Shown here in pieces: positions 37,115 to 47,200 of a stretch of 64,000 nt of DNA. The position numbers and the translations under genes were made by a program. Each line of letters starts with the position of its first letter. The stretch's first letter is position 1. The notes below the pieces were generated by a model. That model ran no database searches. It saw nothing but the letters and a program-made list of their open reading frames with translations, and was not told the DNA's origin. Source of the DNA: Desulfuromonas thiophila (GTDB lineage Bacteria > Desulfobacterota > Desulfuromonadia > Desulfuromonadales > Desulfuromonadaceae); the NCBI RefSeq assembly GCF_900101955.1, contig NZ_FNAQ01000007.1, positions 18,391 through 82,390 on the forward strand, written 5' to 3'.

Positions 37115-38091
37115 TGTCGTCCAAGCGCCTGCTCATAACGGGTGCCGGTGGTTTTGTCGGTCAGAGGCTGGTGCGATTTTTGCGGCAGCAGGCCTCTTGG
37201 AACACCGCTGAACTGCAGTTGTGGGATGCCCATGCCAACGAAGGTGACACCATTAAGGTCGATTTGTGCCAGGCTTCGCTTGTCGACCGGGCGGTTGCTG
37301 ATTTTTTGCCAACCGCTGTTGTTCATCTGGCGGCCCAATCGCATGTCCCTACGGCCTGGCAGCAGCCGGAACTTACCTGGCAGGTCAACTGTTTCGGTAC
37401 ACTGTCGTTGCTCGAAGCCTTGCGCCGTCATGTTCCCACAGCCGGAGTTCTCTTTGTCGGCACGGCCGAGGTCTATGGTGCTTCCTTTAAAACCGCAGTT
37501 CCCCTCGATGAATCCGCGTCGTTGCAGCCACTGAATCCCTATGCGGCCAGTAAGGCGGCTGCCGATCTCATGGCTGGCCAGTATGCTGCCGGCGGATTGC
37601 GTATCGTCCGCCTGCGGCCATTCAATCATATCGGTCCGGGGCAACGGGAAGACTTTGTCGCCTCCTCTTTCGCTGCGCAGATTGCCCGCATTGAATGCGG
37701 CCTGCAGCCGGGCGTCATCCGGGTCGGAAACCTTCAGGCGCAACGCGATTTTCTTGATGTTGCCGATGTGGTGCGGGCCTATGCCCTGGCCCTGGAACGT
37801 CTTGACTGGTTGCCGGCGGGTTTGGTGCTGAATCTGTGTAGTGGTGTGCCTCGTCGCATTGCCGAGATACTGGAATTGCTCTGCCGTCAAACCCGCTGCC
37901 CGATTCGCATCGAAACCGATCCTGACCGCCTGCGACCTGTGGACATCCCCCTGGCCTATGGTCGCTGTGACGCCGCGCAGCATTGGCTGGGTTGGGAACC
38001 GCAGATACCCTTTACCCACACCCTCAGTTTGCTGCTCGATGATTGGCGTGACCGGGTGCAACGGGACGGCCGATCTGGAAGTGTGTCATGA
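37114..38091 (+). CDS. rmd: GDP-6-deoxy-D-mannose reductase (GDP-D-rhamnose synthesis)
   Basis: NAD(P)H-dependent reductase that turns GDP-4-keto-6-deoxymannose into GDP-D-rhamnose. The 325-residue SDR protein has LLITGAGGFVGQRLVRFL, VVHLAAQSHVP, VGTAEVYG, YAASKAAADLM (Tyr-x3-Lys), RPFNHIGPGQ and the C-terminal HWLGWEPQIPF. GDP-fucose synthase and perosamine pathways use different partners (none here), so Rmd is preferred. It overlaps gmd at the start and the following glycosyltransferase by 4 bp at the end. Confidence 0.9.
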
Positions 38092-39206
38092 GGGTGCTTC
38101 ATGTTTATCGCACCTATTTTCCTGACAGCCAGGGGGGGCTGGAGGAAGCGATACGTCAGCTGTGCCGTGCCACTACTTCTCGGGGCGTACAGAACCGTAT
38201 TTTTACGTTGAGTCCCTGTCCGCGGCCGGCAGTTCTGCAACGTCCCGAGGCCGAGGTGCATCGTTTTCCCCGAACATGCGAAATCGCATCCTGTGGCATC
38301 TCGGTTTCCGCCTTGGCAGGATTCAGAGCGTTGGTGGATTGGGCCGATCTGGTGCACTACCAGTTCCCTTGGCCCTTTGCCGATTTTCTGCATCTGGCGG
38401 CTTGCGTGCGCAAGCCGGCGCTGGTTAGCTATCAAGCCGATATTGTACGGCAACAGGGCTGGCTGCGACTTTACCGACCCCTGATGCGGCAGTTTCTTGC
38501 CCGTATGGCTGCCGTTGTGGCCACTTCACCCCAGTACGCGGCCAGCAGCCCGGTGCTTTCTGCCATGAGGGATCGGCTCCAGGTGATTCCTCTGGGACTG
38601 GATCCGGCCAGCTATCCTGTGCCGAGTGCAGACCGGCAGCAGGAGGTGCTGCGGCGTTTCGGACGGGATTATTTCCTGTTTGTCGGTGTTCTGCGTTATT
38701 ACAAGGGGCTGTCTTTTCTTCTGGAAGCCGCCCGGCACGCTCCTTTCCAGGTGGTTGTCGCCGGTAGCGGTCCGCTGGAGAGCCTGTTGCATCGACAGGT
38801 CCGTGAACTGGGCCTTTCCAATGTTCATTTTGCCGGGCATGTTGATGATGCGACCAAGGTGGCTTTGTTGCAGCAGGCGCGCGCCCTGGTTTTCCCTTCG
38901 CATCTGCGCAGCGAAGCTTTTGGCATGGCGCTGCTGGAAGGGGCCCTGTTTGCCAGGCCGCTGATCAGCTGCGAAATCGGATCGGGAATGAGCTATATCA
39001 ATCAGCATAATCAGACCGGATTGATCGTGCCGCCAGAGGATCCATTTGCGTTACGTCAGGCCATGCTGCAACTGTATCAGGACGAGGTTCTTGCCGCGCG
39101 CCTGGGTGCAGGCGCATACCAGCGTTTTCTGCAGTTGTTTACTGCGGAACGCATGGCTGAACAATATCTTCATCTTTATCGCTGGATTCTTGGGTCCTCG
39201 CCATAG
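38088..39206 (+). CDS. wbpZ: GT4 glycosyltransferase, WbpZ-like (O-chain initiation)
   Basis: A 372-residue retaining glycosyltransferase beginning MRVLHVYRTYFPDSQGGLEE, the opening typical of Pseudomonas WbpZ and E. coli WbdC. Later motifs are VGVLRYYKGLSFLLEA, VAGSGPLE, and the donor-site region HLRSEAFGMALLEGALFARP (Glu-x7-Glu). WbpZ/WbdC add the first D-rhamnose or D-mannose to the GlcNAc-lipid primer. It ends the O-antigen operon; the primer-making phosphotransferase (WbpL/WecA type) is not in the window. A ~104-bp gap to the secretion genes follows, with no clear terminator. Confidence 0.85.
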   Translation: MRVLHVYRTYFPDSQGGLEEAIRQLCRATTSRGVQNRIFTLSPCPRPAVLQRPEAEVHRFPRTCEIASCGISVSALAGFRALVDWADLVHYQFPWPFADFLHLAACVRKPALVSYQADIVRQQGWLRLYRPLMRQFLARMAAVVATSPQYAASSPVLSAMRDRLQVIPLGLDPASYPVPSADRQQEVLRRFGRDYFLFVGVLRYYKGLSFLLEAARHAPFQVVVAGSGPLESLLHRQVRELGLSNVHFAGHVDDATKVALLQQARALVFPSHLRSEAFGMALLEGALFARPLISCEIGSGMSYINQHNQTGLIVPPEDPFALRQAMLQLYQDEVLAARLGAGAYQRFLQLFTAERMAEQYLHLYRWILGSSP

Positions 39207-39310
39207 CGGCAGCTGGCTGCCGTCTCCTTCCTTGACAGCGTTATGCTAATTGTGCCACAGTCTCCCGCTGTCGCCAGAACATTTGTCCTGTAGCCGAAAG
39301 GCCCGATTTT

Positions 39311-40978
39311 ATGAAGAGTTTTTTCAAGAAATGGCGTCCCTATCTGATTTTTGGGGCGCTGTTCAGCATGTTTATCAATGCCCTGCAGCTGACCTTTCCC
39401 ATCTATATGCTGCAGATCTATGATCGCGTGCTGTCGAGTTACAGCATGCCGACGCTTTACGCCATTACACTGGCGGCGATAGTCTCCCTGATAGTGATGG
39501 CGGCGCTGGAGTTTGTCCGCTCGCGGCTGCTGGTGCGCTGCGGCGTGGCCATCGATCAGGCGTTGAGTCGCGATGTGCTTGACAGCGTCCTGAAACAGGC
39601 GGTCAACAGCACCCCGGCGCAGCAGCAGGCCAGCCTGCGCGATGTCAATGTGTTGCGCAACTTCTTTGGTGGCAACGCCATCTTCACGTTGTTTGACATT
39701 CCTTGGACGCCATTGTTTCTTGCGGCCATCTATATCCTGCACCCCCTGCTTGGCCTGGTGGCGACAGGCGGGGCTGTTTTGCTGATTGTTTTTGCGGTAA
39801 TCAATGAAAAGGTTACCCGCCAGCCGCTGGATGCCGCCAACACCGTCAATGGCTTCTCAGCCAAGTTTGTCGAAGCTGCCCGCCGCAATGCCCAAACCGT
39901 CTACAGTATGGGCATGATGCCTGGCGTGACCCAGCGCTGGCAGGAATTTAATGACACCGTAACCAAATTGCAGACCCAGGCCAGCCGTCAGGCCGGCATG
40001 GTGCAGTCACTGTCGGGCTGGTTGCGTCAGTCCATGCAGGTGTTTATCTACGGTGTAGGTGCCTGGCTGACGCTGGAGGGGCAGGCTACCGCCGGCTGTA
40101 TGATTGCTTCGTCGATTGTCATGGGCAAGGCGCTGGCTCCGGTACAAATGGGCATAGGTTCCTGGAAGAGCATGATCGAGGCACGGGGGGCCTGGAAGCG
40201 GCTTGATGCGCTATTTTCTCAGCCAAAGCCTGAAGACGGGATGGATTTGCCGGCGCCTCAAGGGGAACTGACCGCCGAACATGCCAGTTTTGCCATTCAA
40301 GGCAACGCCATTTTGCGTGACATTCATTTTGTTCTCCCGGCCGGAGAGTCTCTCGGCCTGATCGGTCCGTCCGGTGCTGGCAAAAGCACCCTGTGTCGTC
40401 TGCTGCTGGGGCTGTGGCCGGCCAGCGCTGGCAAGGTTCGTCTCGACGGTCATGATATCTATGCCTGGCAGCAGGAAAAACTCGGCCCTTATCTGGGCTA
40501 TTTGCCGCAGGATATCGAATTGTTCAGTGGCACCATTGCCGAAAACATTGCCCGTCTCGGTACGGTGGATTCCGAGGAGGTCATTCGTGCCGCTCAACAA
40601 GCCGGCGTTCACGAATTGATCCTCTCCCTGCCCAAGGGCTATGACACCCGGGTGGGTGAGGGTGGACAGACCCTTTCGGGTGGTCAGCGCCAGCGTATTG
40701 GCTTGGCCCGTGCCCTCTATGGCCGGCCGCGTCTGGTCATTCTCGACGAGCCAAACTCCAATCTTGACGATGAAGGTGAGGGGGCGCTTCTTCGGTCGTT
40801 CGCCGCATTAAAGGAACAAGGCACGACGTTGGTCGTGGTTTCGCATAAACCAGCGCTGCTGGCCGGTATGGACAAACTGTTGCTGCTCAAGGCCGGGCAG
40901 ATGTCGCTTTATGGGCCACGCGACGCGGTATTGGCCAAGTTGATGGAAGCCCGCAATGCCCAGCAGGTGGCGGGTTGA
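39311..40978 (+). CDS. Type I secretion ABC transporter (PrtD family)
   Basis: Inner membrane ATPase/permease of a type I secretion system. The 555 residues begin with a membrane domain (about 10-290, MFINALQLTFPIYMLQIYDRVL, five to six segments) and no C39-like peptidase domain. The ATPase domain follows with Walker A GPSGAGKSTLCRLLLG (near 355), signature TLSGGQRQRIGLA and Walker B LVILDEPNSNLDDEG. This layout is the PrtD/AprD/RsaD type that exports proteases, lipases and S-layer proteins. It is followed by its adaptor and outer membrane partners and, 3.3 kb on, by the giant RTX protein that is its likely substrate. Confidence 0.93.
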   Translation: MKSFFKKWRPYLIFGALFSMFINALQLTFPIYMLQIYDRVLSSYSMPTLYAITLAAIVSLIVMAALEFVRSRLLVRCGVAIDQALSRDVLDSVLKQAVNSTPAQQQASLRDVNVLRNFFGGNAIFTLFDIPWTPLFLAAIYILHPLLGLVATGGAVLLIVFAVINEKVTRQPLDAANTVNGFSAKFVEAARRNAQTVYSMGMMPGVTQRWQEFNDTVTKLQTQASRQAGMVQSLSGWLRQSMQVFIYGVGAWLTLEGQATAGCMIASSIVMGKALAPVQMGIGSWKSMIEARGAWKRLDALFSQPKPEDGMDLPAPQGELTAEHASFAIQGNAILRDIHFVLPAGESLGLIGPSGAGKSTLCRLLLGLWPASAGKVRLDGHDIYAWQQEKLGPYLGYLPQDIELFSGTIAENIARLGTVDSEEVIRAAQQAGVHELILSLPKGYDTRVGEGGQTLSGGQRQRIGLARALYGRPRLVILDEPNSNLDDEGEGALLRSFAALKEQGTTLVVVSHKPALLAGMDKLLLLKAGQMSLYGPRDAVLAKLMEARNAQQVAG

Positions 40979-41054
40979 CGGGCGGGCGCGGTTTTTTGCC
41001 ATCACTGCCGCTTTGTTTTTCTTATAGCACTCATCCTGCGAAGGTCATTATTCC

Positions 41055-42494
41055 ATGTCCGATTCCGACAATGAAAACCAGCAAGATCATTTAACTCCTG
41101 ACAAAGCATCGATTCGCTGGTGGCAGCGTCTGCGTAAAAACCGCATCAGCGCCGAGGAATATGCCCAGTTGCAGGACGAGACCACGCCGCCGCCGAGTCT
41201 GCCGATTCAGTTCAGTGACAGCCGTCGCATCATCCTCTGGGGGTTGCTGATCATCGGTCTGTTTTTCGGCCTGGGCGGCCTGTGGATCAGCCTGGCCGAG
41301 ATCAGCGGCGCGGTCATTGCCAATGGCGAGGTGCGTATCGATACCGAGCGTAAAACGGTTCAGCATCTTGAGGGCGGCATCATCCGCGAGATCCTGGTGC
41401 GCAACGGCGATGTGGTCGAAGCCGGCCAGCCGTTGATCCTGCTCGACAGCTCGCGGGTGACGGCAGCCACGGATCAACTGCGACTGCAGATCATGGGTGC
41501 CAAGCTCGACGAGGTGCGGCTGCAGGCGGAAAAGGAGCTGGCCACGCGGGTTGACTGGCCGGCAGCCATCGAGGGTGTCGCGCCGCAGCAGTATGCCGAA
41601 CTGCTCGATAGTGTGCAGAAGGTGTTCAGCAGTGGCCGGCAGGCGCTGGAGACTCAGACCGATCTGCTGCGCAAGCAGATTGATCAGCTCAGCGAGCAGG
41701 ACCGCAGTCTGGCTGCCCGTCAGCAGGCCGAGGAGCAGATCATCGCTGCCTTGCAGGAAGAACTCGATGCCAAGCAGGTGTTGTACGAAAGCCAGTACAT
41801 TGATAAGACCCATATTCTCAGTTTGCGGCGCGCCATTGCCGAGCATCAGGGCCTCAAGGCCCAGCTGCAGGGCAATCAGGCCGAACTGCGCGAGAAGATC
41901 GCTGAGTTCCAGTTGCGTATCAGCGGCCTCGAAACGGATTATCGCCAGCGAGCCAGCAATCGACAGGCCGAGGTGCAGCAGCGGCTGTTCGATCTGCAGC
42001 AGCAGCTGTTGCCGCTGCTGGATGCCAGTGCGCGCCTGACGGTAACGGCGCCGGTGGCTGGCGAGGTGGTCGCCTTGCAGGTCCATTCGCGTGGCGGTGT
42101 CATCAGCCCGGGTCAGCCGCTGCTGGATATCGTGCCCAAGGACAGTCCGCTGATCGTCGAAAGCCAGATCATGGTCAAGGATATCACCCATCTGTACAAG
42201 GGCCAGCCGGCCGATGTGCAGCTGCTGGCCTTCAGTCAACGCACCACGCCCAAGGTCGATGGTAAGGTGGTGTACATCTCTGCCGACCGCTTGCTGCAGA
42301 AAACCCCCTATGGCGATCAGCCGGCCTACATCGTTCATATCGAGATTGACAAGCAGATGCTCTACGATAACGATCTGTATCTCACTGCTGGCATGCCGGC
42401 GGCGGTGTTTATCCGTACCAAGCCACGCACGGTGCTTGATTACATCATCGAGCCGCTGAAAGAAAACTTCGACCGTGCCCTGCGGGAGAACTGA
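41055..42494 (+). CDS. Type I secretion membrane fusion protein (HlyD/PrtE family)
   Basis: Periplasmic adaptor joining the ABC protein to the outer membrane channel. The 479 residues have a cytoplasmic N-terminus of about 55 residues, one transmembrane helix (IILWGLLIIGLFFGLGGLW), a lipoyl/barrel-sandwich half (VQHLEGGIIREILVRNGDVV), a long alpha-helical hairpin rich in Gln/Glu/Leu (about 150-320), and a C-terminal beta-barrel (APVAGEVVALQVHSRGGVISPG; TAGMPAAVFI). It lies 76 bp after the ABC gene and overlaps the TolC-like gene (TGATG). Confidence 0.93.
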   Translation: MSDSDNENQQDHLTPDKASIRWWQRLRKNRISAEEYAQLQDETTPPPSLPIQFSDSRRIILWGLLIIGLFFGLGGLWISLAEISGAVIANGEVRIDTERKTVQHLEGGIIREILVRNGDVVEAGQPLILLDSSRVTAATDQLRLQIMGAKLDEVRLQAEKELATRVDWPAAIEGVAPQQYAELLDSVQKVFSSGRQALETQTDLLRKQIDQLSEQDRSLAARQQAEEQIIAALQEELDAKQVLYESQYIDKTHILSLRRAIAEHQGLKAQLQGNQAELREKIAEFQLRISGLETDYRQRASNRQAEVQQRLFDLQQQLLPLLDASARLTVTAPVAGEVVALQVHSRGGVISPGQPLLDIVPKDSPLIVESQIMVKDITHLYKGQPADVQLLAFSQRTTPKVDGKVVYISADRLLQKTPYGDQPAYIVHIEIDKQMLYDNDLYLTAGMPAAVFIRTKPRTVLDYIIEPLKENFDRALREN

Positions 42495-42535
42495 TGGTGG
42501 CGCAGGCACAACCAACGAACCGCAGCGAGGTTTCC

Positions 42536-43852
42536 ATGCTGAAACAGTTGATCATCCTGGCCCTTGCCGTGCTGCTGCCGGTGCCGGTTCTGGCGGCGCC
42601 GCCGGCGGCCCTGACGGGCAACCTGACGCTGGAGGATTGCATCCAGCAGGGCCTGACCTACAATCCCCAGGTTCACGCCTACGCCCTGGCGATTGATGAA
42701 AGTGACCAGGCGGTGCTGGAAGCCTGGGGTGCCTTTCTGCCGACCCTGAGCCTGGGTTACAATGTCAACGATCTGTCCAACAACAGCGACACCGAACGCG
42801 ATACCGATTATCTCGACCAGAACAGCCAGAGCCTCAATGTGCGGCTGACGCAACCGTTGTTCACCAGCTTTTCCGGTGTGGCCGGTGTCAAACGGGCGCG
42901 CCAGTCGCGCGATTATCGCCGCGCCGAGCTCGATTTCATGCGCCAGCAACTGGTGCGGGAAGTCTCTACCAGCTTCTACAGCCATCTGCAGGCCAGCCAG
43001 CGCGCCGCCCAGTGGCAGGCTTCCGTCGAACGTTTGCAGCGCCAGAAAGAGATTGCCGCCGCCTGGGTGGCCCAGGAACTGGCGCCGCGCCTGCGCCTGC
43101 TCGAAACCGAGGTGGAATTGTCCAATGCCCGTCACGAACTGATTCGCGCGCAATCACAGCAGCAGATCGCCGCCGCCCAGCTGCGCCAGTGGCTGGCCCT
43201 CGATGCTCGCGCACCGCTGAACCTGCAGGGCGAGTTCGCGCCCGAGCAGAGCCTGTCGCCCTGTGGTCAGCTCGGTGACTGCCTGCAGTTGGCCCTGCAG
43301 CAGCGGCCCGATCTGCAGCTGGCTCAGCTCAGCATCGAGATGGCGCGGCAGGATGCCCACGCCGTCCTGGCACGCAATCTGCCCCAGGCGCAGATCGAAG
43401 GCGGCTGGACCGACTACCAGCGCGAATACGATGATCCGCTCTATCCCGAGGACGATCGCGAATATTACAGTGTCAGCCTCAACCTGAGCATGAAACCCTT
43501 TCAGGGCGGCCGCAATCTGGCGGCCTGGCGCAAGCAACGTATCGCCGTCGATCGCTACAGCCACCAGCTGGCGGCCACCCGCCACCAGATCACCAGCGAC
43601 GTTGAAACCCGCTACCAGCAGCTGCAGGAAGCCGGCGCCCGCATCCACACCGCCGAAACCGCCCTTAACGAGGCGCGTGCCGCCTATCAGGTGGCTGAAC
43701 GTTCGGCCGAGTTGGGCATCGTCTCGCTCGACGATCTGCTCAATGCCGAACTGCGCCTGACCCGCGCCGAAATCAACCTGATCGATTCCCGCGCCGAAGC
43801 CGCCCTGGCCCGCGTGCAGCTCGATTACGCCATTGGCACGCCGGTACGCTGA
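42536..43852 (+). CDS. TolC family type I secretion outer membrane protein
   Basis: Outer membrane channel of the type I system. The product from ATG 42,536 has 438 residues and a clear signal peptide (MLKQLIILALAVLLPVPVLA). Two OEP repeats follow, with the usual LTLEDCIQQGLTYNPQV start, SLNVRLTQPLFTSF, and the second-half YSVSLNLSMKPFQGGRN and YQVAERSAELGIVSLDDLL. GCGAGG is 5 bp upstream of this ATG. An earlier in-frame ATG at 42,494, overlapping the adaptor gene's stop, would add 14 polar residues before the signal sequence. A terminator follows 76 bp after the stop. Confidence 0.92.
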   Translation: MLKQLIILALAVLLPVPVLAAPPAALTGNLTLEDCIQQGLTYNPQVHAYALAIDESDQAVLEAWGAFLPTLSLGYNVNDLSNNSDTERDTDYLDQNSQSLNVRLTQPLFTSFSGVAGVKRARQSRDYRRAELDFMRQQLVREVSTSFYSHLQASQRAAQWQASVERLQRQKEIAAAWVAQELAPRLRLLETEVELSNARHELIRAQSQQQIAAAQLRQWLALDARAPLNLQGEFAPEQSLSPCGQLGDCLQLALQQRPDLQLAQLSIEMARQDAHAVLARNLPQAQIEGGWTDYQREYDDPLYPEDDREYYSVSLNLSMKPFQGGRNLAAWRKQRIAVDRYSHQLAATRHQITSDVETRYQQLQEAGARIHTAETALNEARAAYQVAERSAELGIVSLDDLLNAELRLTRAEINLIDSRAEAALARVQLDYAIGTPVR

Positions 43853-43928
43853 TTGTTCGTTGTGATTTCAGGTGTGCCCGACACGTTCGGTCAAGTGCTG
43901 CACCAGACCGTTGCTGCCTCGATTTTAG

Positions 43929-43953
43929 CCCGCCCCTAAAGGCGGGTTTTTTG
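43929..43953 (+). terminator. Rho-independent terminator after the TolC-like gene
   Basis: Stem CCCGCC (43,929-43,934) / GGCGGG (43,941-43,946) with a short loop, followed by TTTTTTG and more T. It separates the secretion operon from the giant gene, so that gene needs its own promoter or read-through. Confidence 0.8.
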
Positions 43954-44251
43954 TTTTTAAAATTAGCCATTTCGCTCATGTGTTAAAAAAAAAGATTAAA
44001 GCCACAGATTCTTGTTTGACAGTCGCGTTATTCCTGCTAAAAATCAGCCGATAGTGATTAAAGGGTTTGTAGCCGTCTGTCAGCAGACCTGCCAGTTATT
44101 TAGCCTTTGAAAAAGCAGGGGCCTCATCAGGTAGGAAGTCGCGAAAGGATTATTCATTCTTGTAAGCTCTTGTTTTTATTTAAGATAATTTGAAAACGTG
44201 ATGTAATCAAAACAAGTATAGTTGGTCTTCCCCAAACACAGGAGTTGTCTC
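43954..44251 (+). promoter_or_regulatory. AT-rich leader with candidate promoter of the giant RTX gene
   Basis: About 300 bp without a gene and far richer in A/T than the flanks. A candidate sigma-70 promoter is TTGACA (44,016-44,021) with TAAAAA at 44,038-44,043 (16-bp spacer). This implies a ~200-nt leader. A small hairpin GTCTG-TCAG-CAGAC lies in it. AGGAG (44,240-44,244) is the ribosome binding site, 7 bp before the ATG at 44,252. I looked for a GEMM-type c-di-GMP riboswitch and did not recognise one. Confidence 0.4.
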
Positions 44252-47200
44252 ATGGCTTTGACCCAGACCCAGGTTTCGCAGTTGTATGTTGCTCTTTTTG
44301 GTCGTGCCTCCGAAGGTGAAGGCAACGCCTTCTGGCAGCAGAGCAGTTCGATGCTTTCAGCTGCCAATGCCATGCTGGGAACGGATGCCGCCGCTGAGTA
44401 TTTTGGTGATACGCTCAATGACAATCAGGCCTTTATCGAGTTTATCTATGCCAATACCCTAGGAAAAACCATCGAGCAGGATCCTGCGGGGATCGCGTTC
44501 TGGGTTACTGCGCTGAACACGGGAACGACCAAGGGAGAGGTAGTCACAGCCCTGATCGATGCAGTTTATCAATATGCCGACTCGACGGACCCGCTGACCA
44601 AGGCGGCTTACGATCAGTTTGTCAACCGGGTCGAGGTGTCCAATTACGCTGCTGAGAAAATCGCTCAGTTTACCGATGTTTATGAGGATTTTACCAGCAT
44701 CAACAACGCGGTGACCGCAGAGGGCGCTGAAACCGGCAAGGCTATGGTCGATGCACTGCTGTCGGCGGGCCGCCGCTTTGTCCTGACCCAGAGCGAGTCG
44801 GAAGGAACGCCAGCCTCCACGGCGTTGTACTGGGGCTATACTCCCGGCAGCGCCGGCGAGGAAGGGATTCCTGCCGAGGAACTGCTGAACTTTCTTACCA
44901 GTATTACCGGTATGGAACTTGCGCAGCTTGGCTTGATTGATGCCGATGGCCAGAGCAGTCTGGCCAACCTGAACTCTCTGGAAATTGATCTGACTGATAA
45001 CGAACAGGCCGCACTGCTGATGCATTTCGCTGACGGCACCACCCTCAGCGCGGAATGCTGCCTCGGAACCCAGTATTTCAGCTTTCTCAACAATCTGCTG
45101 TTTAACGAGAACGGCAAGTCCCGCCTGTTTGAAAAAATCATTGAGGAGGGCACCTCCGCAGCCGCTTTGCCTCTGGTGTTGACGCCGACAGAAAACAACG
45201 GCTCCACAGCTGTTTTCGGTTACACCACGCCGGGAGACGATGAAATTCTGGCCGCCAGTCTGGATCTGCTGCATCAGGCCCGTATCGATGGTGGTGGCGG
45301 TTATAATAGCCTTCAGGTAACCGCCAATGGCGCTTATGCCCAGCCTGTTGATCTGGTCAATATCCAGGAAATCCGGATTGATAATCAGCCCAACACCACC
45401 GCTGGCCAAGCCAGTCTGATCGATCTGAGCAGCGCTTCGCAGTTGCAGCAATTGCTGATCTCTGAAAGTGCTTCTGCGGAACTTGGCGGACTGGTGGTCA
45501 TCGGCATCCCGGATGACAATGCCGAAATCCCTTTGCAGACGATTCTCCAGGGAGGTTTTAGTGCCGATGTGACGCTGCACTACAGCTCCGTGCTGGGTAG
45601 CGGTGTTGCTCTGGTGCTCGACAATGTCGATTTTCAGCCAGGAGCAGACCTGAATGTCGCCCACAATGGCGATACCCTTAATCTGCAGTCCATTGGTGGC
45701 GGCAATACCCTGGCCAGCGGTTTTCTGGGTGGCCAGATCAGCACCCTGAACATTACTGGCGATGCGACCCTGTTTATTGCCGGCGATCTGGGCGAAAGTC
45801 TGCACCGGGAAAATCCCGTCACCATCGATGCCAGTGCCAACACCGCCGGTGTCAATCTGAATCTCAGTGGTCCCGAAAGCGTAACCTTCCTGGGCTCCCA
45901 GGGAGATGACCGCTTCAGTGTTGATACCAGCAGCGCGGTGGCCACGGATGACAACCTTGCCGACAACGACGAGGTTGTGACCATTCAGGCGGGTGCCGGT
46001 AACGATGTTTTCGAGGTCACCACCCAAAAGGCCAGCATCAGCCTGGCCGATGGCAACAACAATGTTGAATTGGTCGTCAACCAGGCAGTAATCACTGCGG
46101 CCGACGGCAATAATTTTATCGAAGGCTCGGTCAGTAAAAACCTCAATGCCACGTTTGGCGATGGTGCCAATAAAATCCAGCTCGACGGCAGTGGCCTGAC
46201 CTACAGTATTCTGGTCGGCGCTGGTGACAACAGTATCGCTGTCCGGGCCGATGAAGTGGCCGTCAGTGCCGGTGATGGCGATAACGCCATTGCTGTCACG
46301 GCGCAGCAGATCAGTATTACGGCAGGTGCGGGTGACAATGCGATTGAAGTTTCGGGGACAGCTGCAGTGCCCGGCTCCCTCGCCGTCGATGGCGCCCTGC
46401 TGGATATCCAGCTGGGCGCGGGCAACAGCAGCATCGAACTCAATGGCGTCACCGCGCTCTCAGGCTCCAGTATCAGCGGTGAGAACATCAGGCTGCTGGT
46501 AGAAAATCCCAGCGACCTGCAGGCAGTGGAACTGTCCGGCATTCAGGGCGTCGAGCTGAATTACGACATCAGTTCGTCGATCAACGCCGATGTTGAAAAT
46601 TACGCCGTAGCTCCGGTTTTGACCCTCACCTCTGACCAGTTTGTCGCTATTGGCGCGGAAAACTTCGACGTTGTGGGTTCCGTATTCAGTACCTATGCTC
46701 AGATCAAGATTATCGTCACCGAGTCCACCTCGCTGACGGCCCTGGGCGTTGACAGCCTGCCGCGCAACATCGATCTGCAGCTGGAAATCCAGGATGGCGT
46801 TACCCTGGAAATGACCGCTGAGCAACTGCATACCAAGGTCGCTCCTGCGGGTATTGCGTTGGCGCAGGATCATGACACCGATCTGGGCAATGGCAAGGTC
46901 GTCATTACCGGGGCAGACGATGCCTTTGATCCGTTCAATACCAGCGATACCGTCAGAACCAATATCGACGGTACCATCTACTATGGCGGCTCCCTGTCCG
47001 ACGACTTTATGCAGGAGGGCCAGTGGTTCAATGTCAGCTTTACTGCTGGCACCACCTACGATGAAAACGGCAATGAAATCAAGGGCTACGACCGCCCGGT
47101 TGATGTGCCGGTACAGACCGTTTTCCGGATCAATACCGGTAGTGGGACGAACAGCGTTACCGACGATGGCGTCACCTCCTGGCACACCAATCTGGAAATC

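Noticed and set aside
43980..44240. c-di-GMP (GEMM) riboswitch before the giant gene
   Set aside because: Phrases such as AAAGCCACAG recall the motif, but the conserved paired elements and GNRA/receptor layout were not found.
44252..45200. LapA-type adhesin retained by N-terminal plug and cut by LapG
   Set aside because: No TAAG-type cleavage site or retention domain seen in the first several hundred residues; DUF4214 is present instead, and no lapD/lapG genes are nearby.
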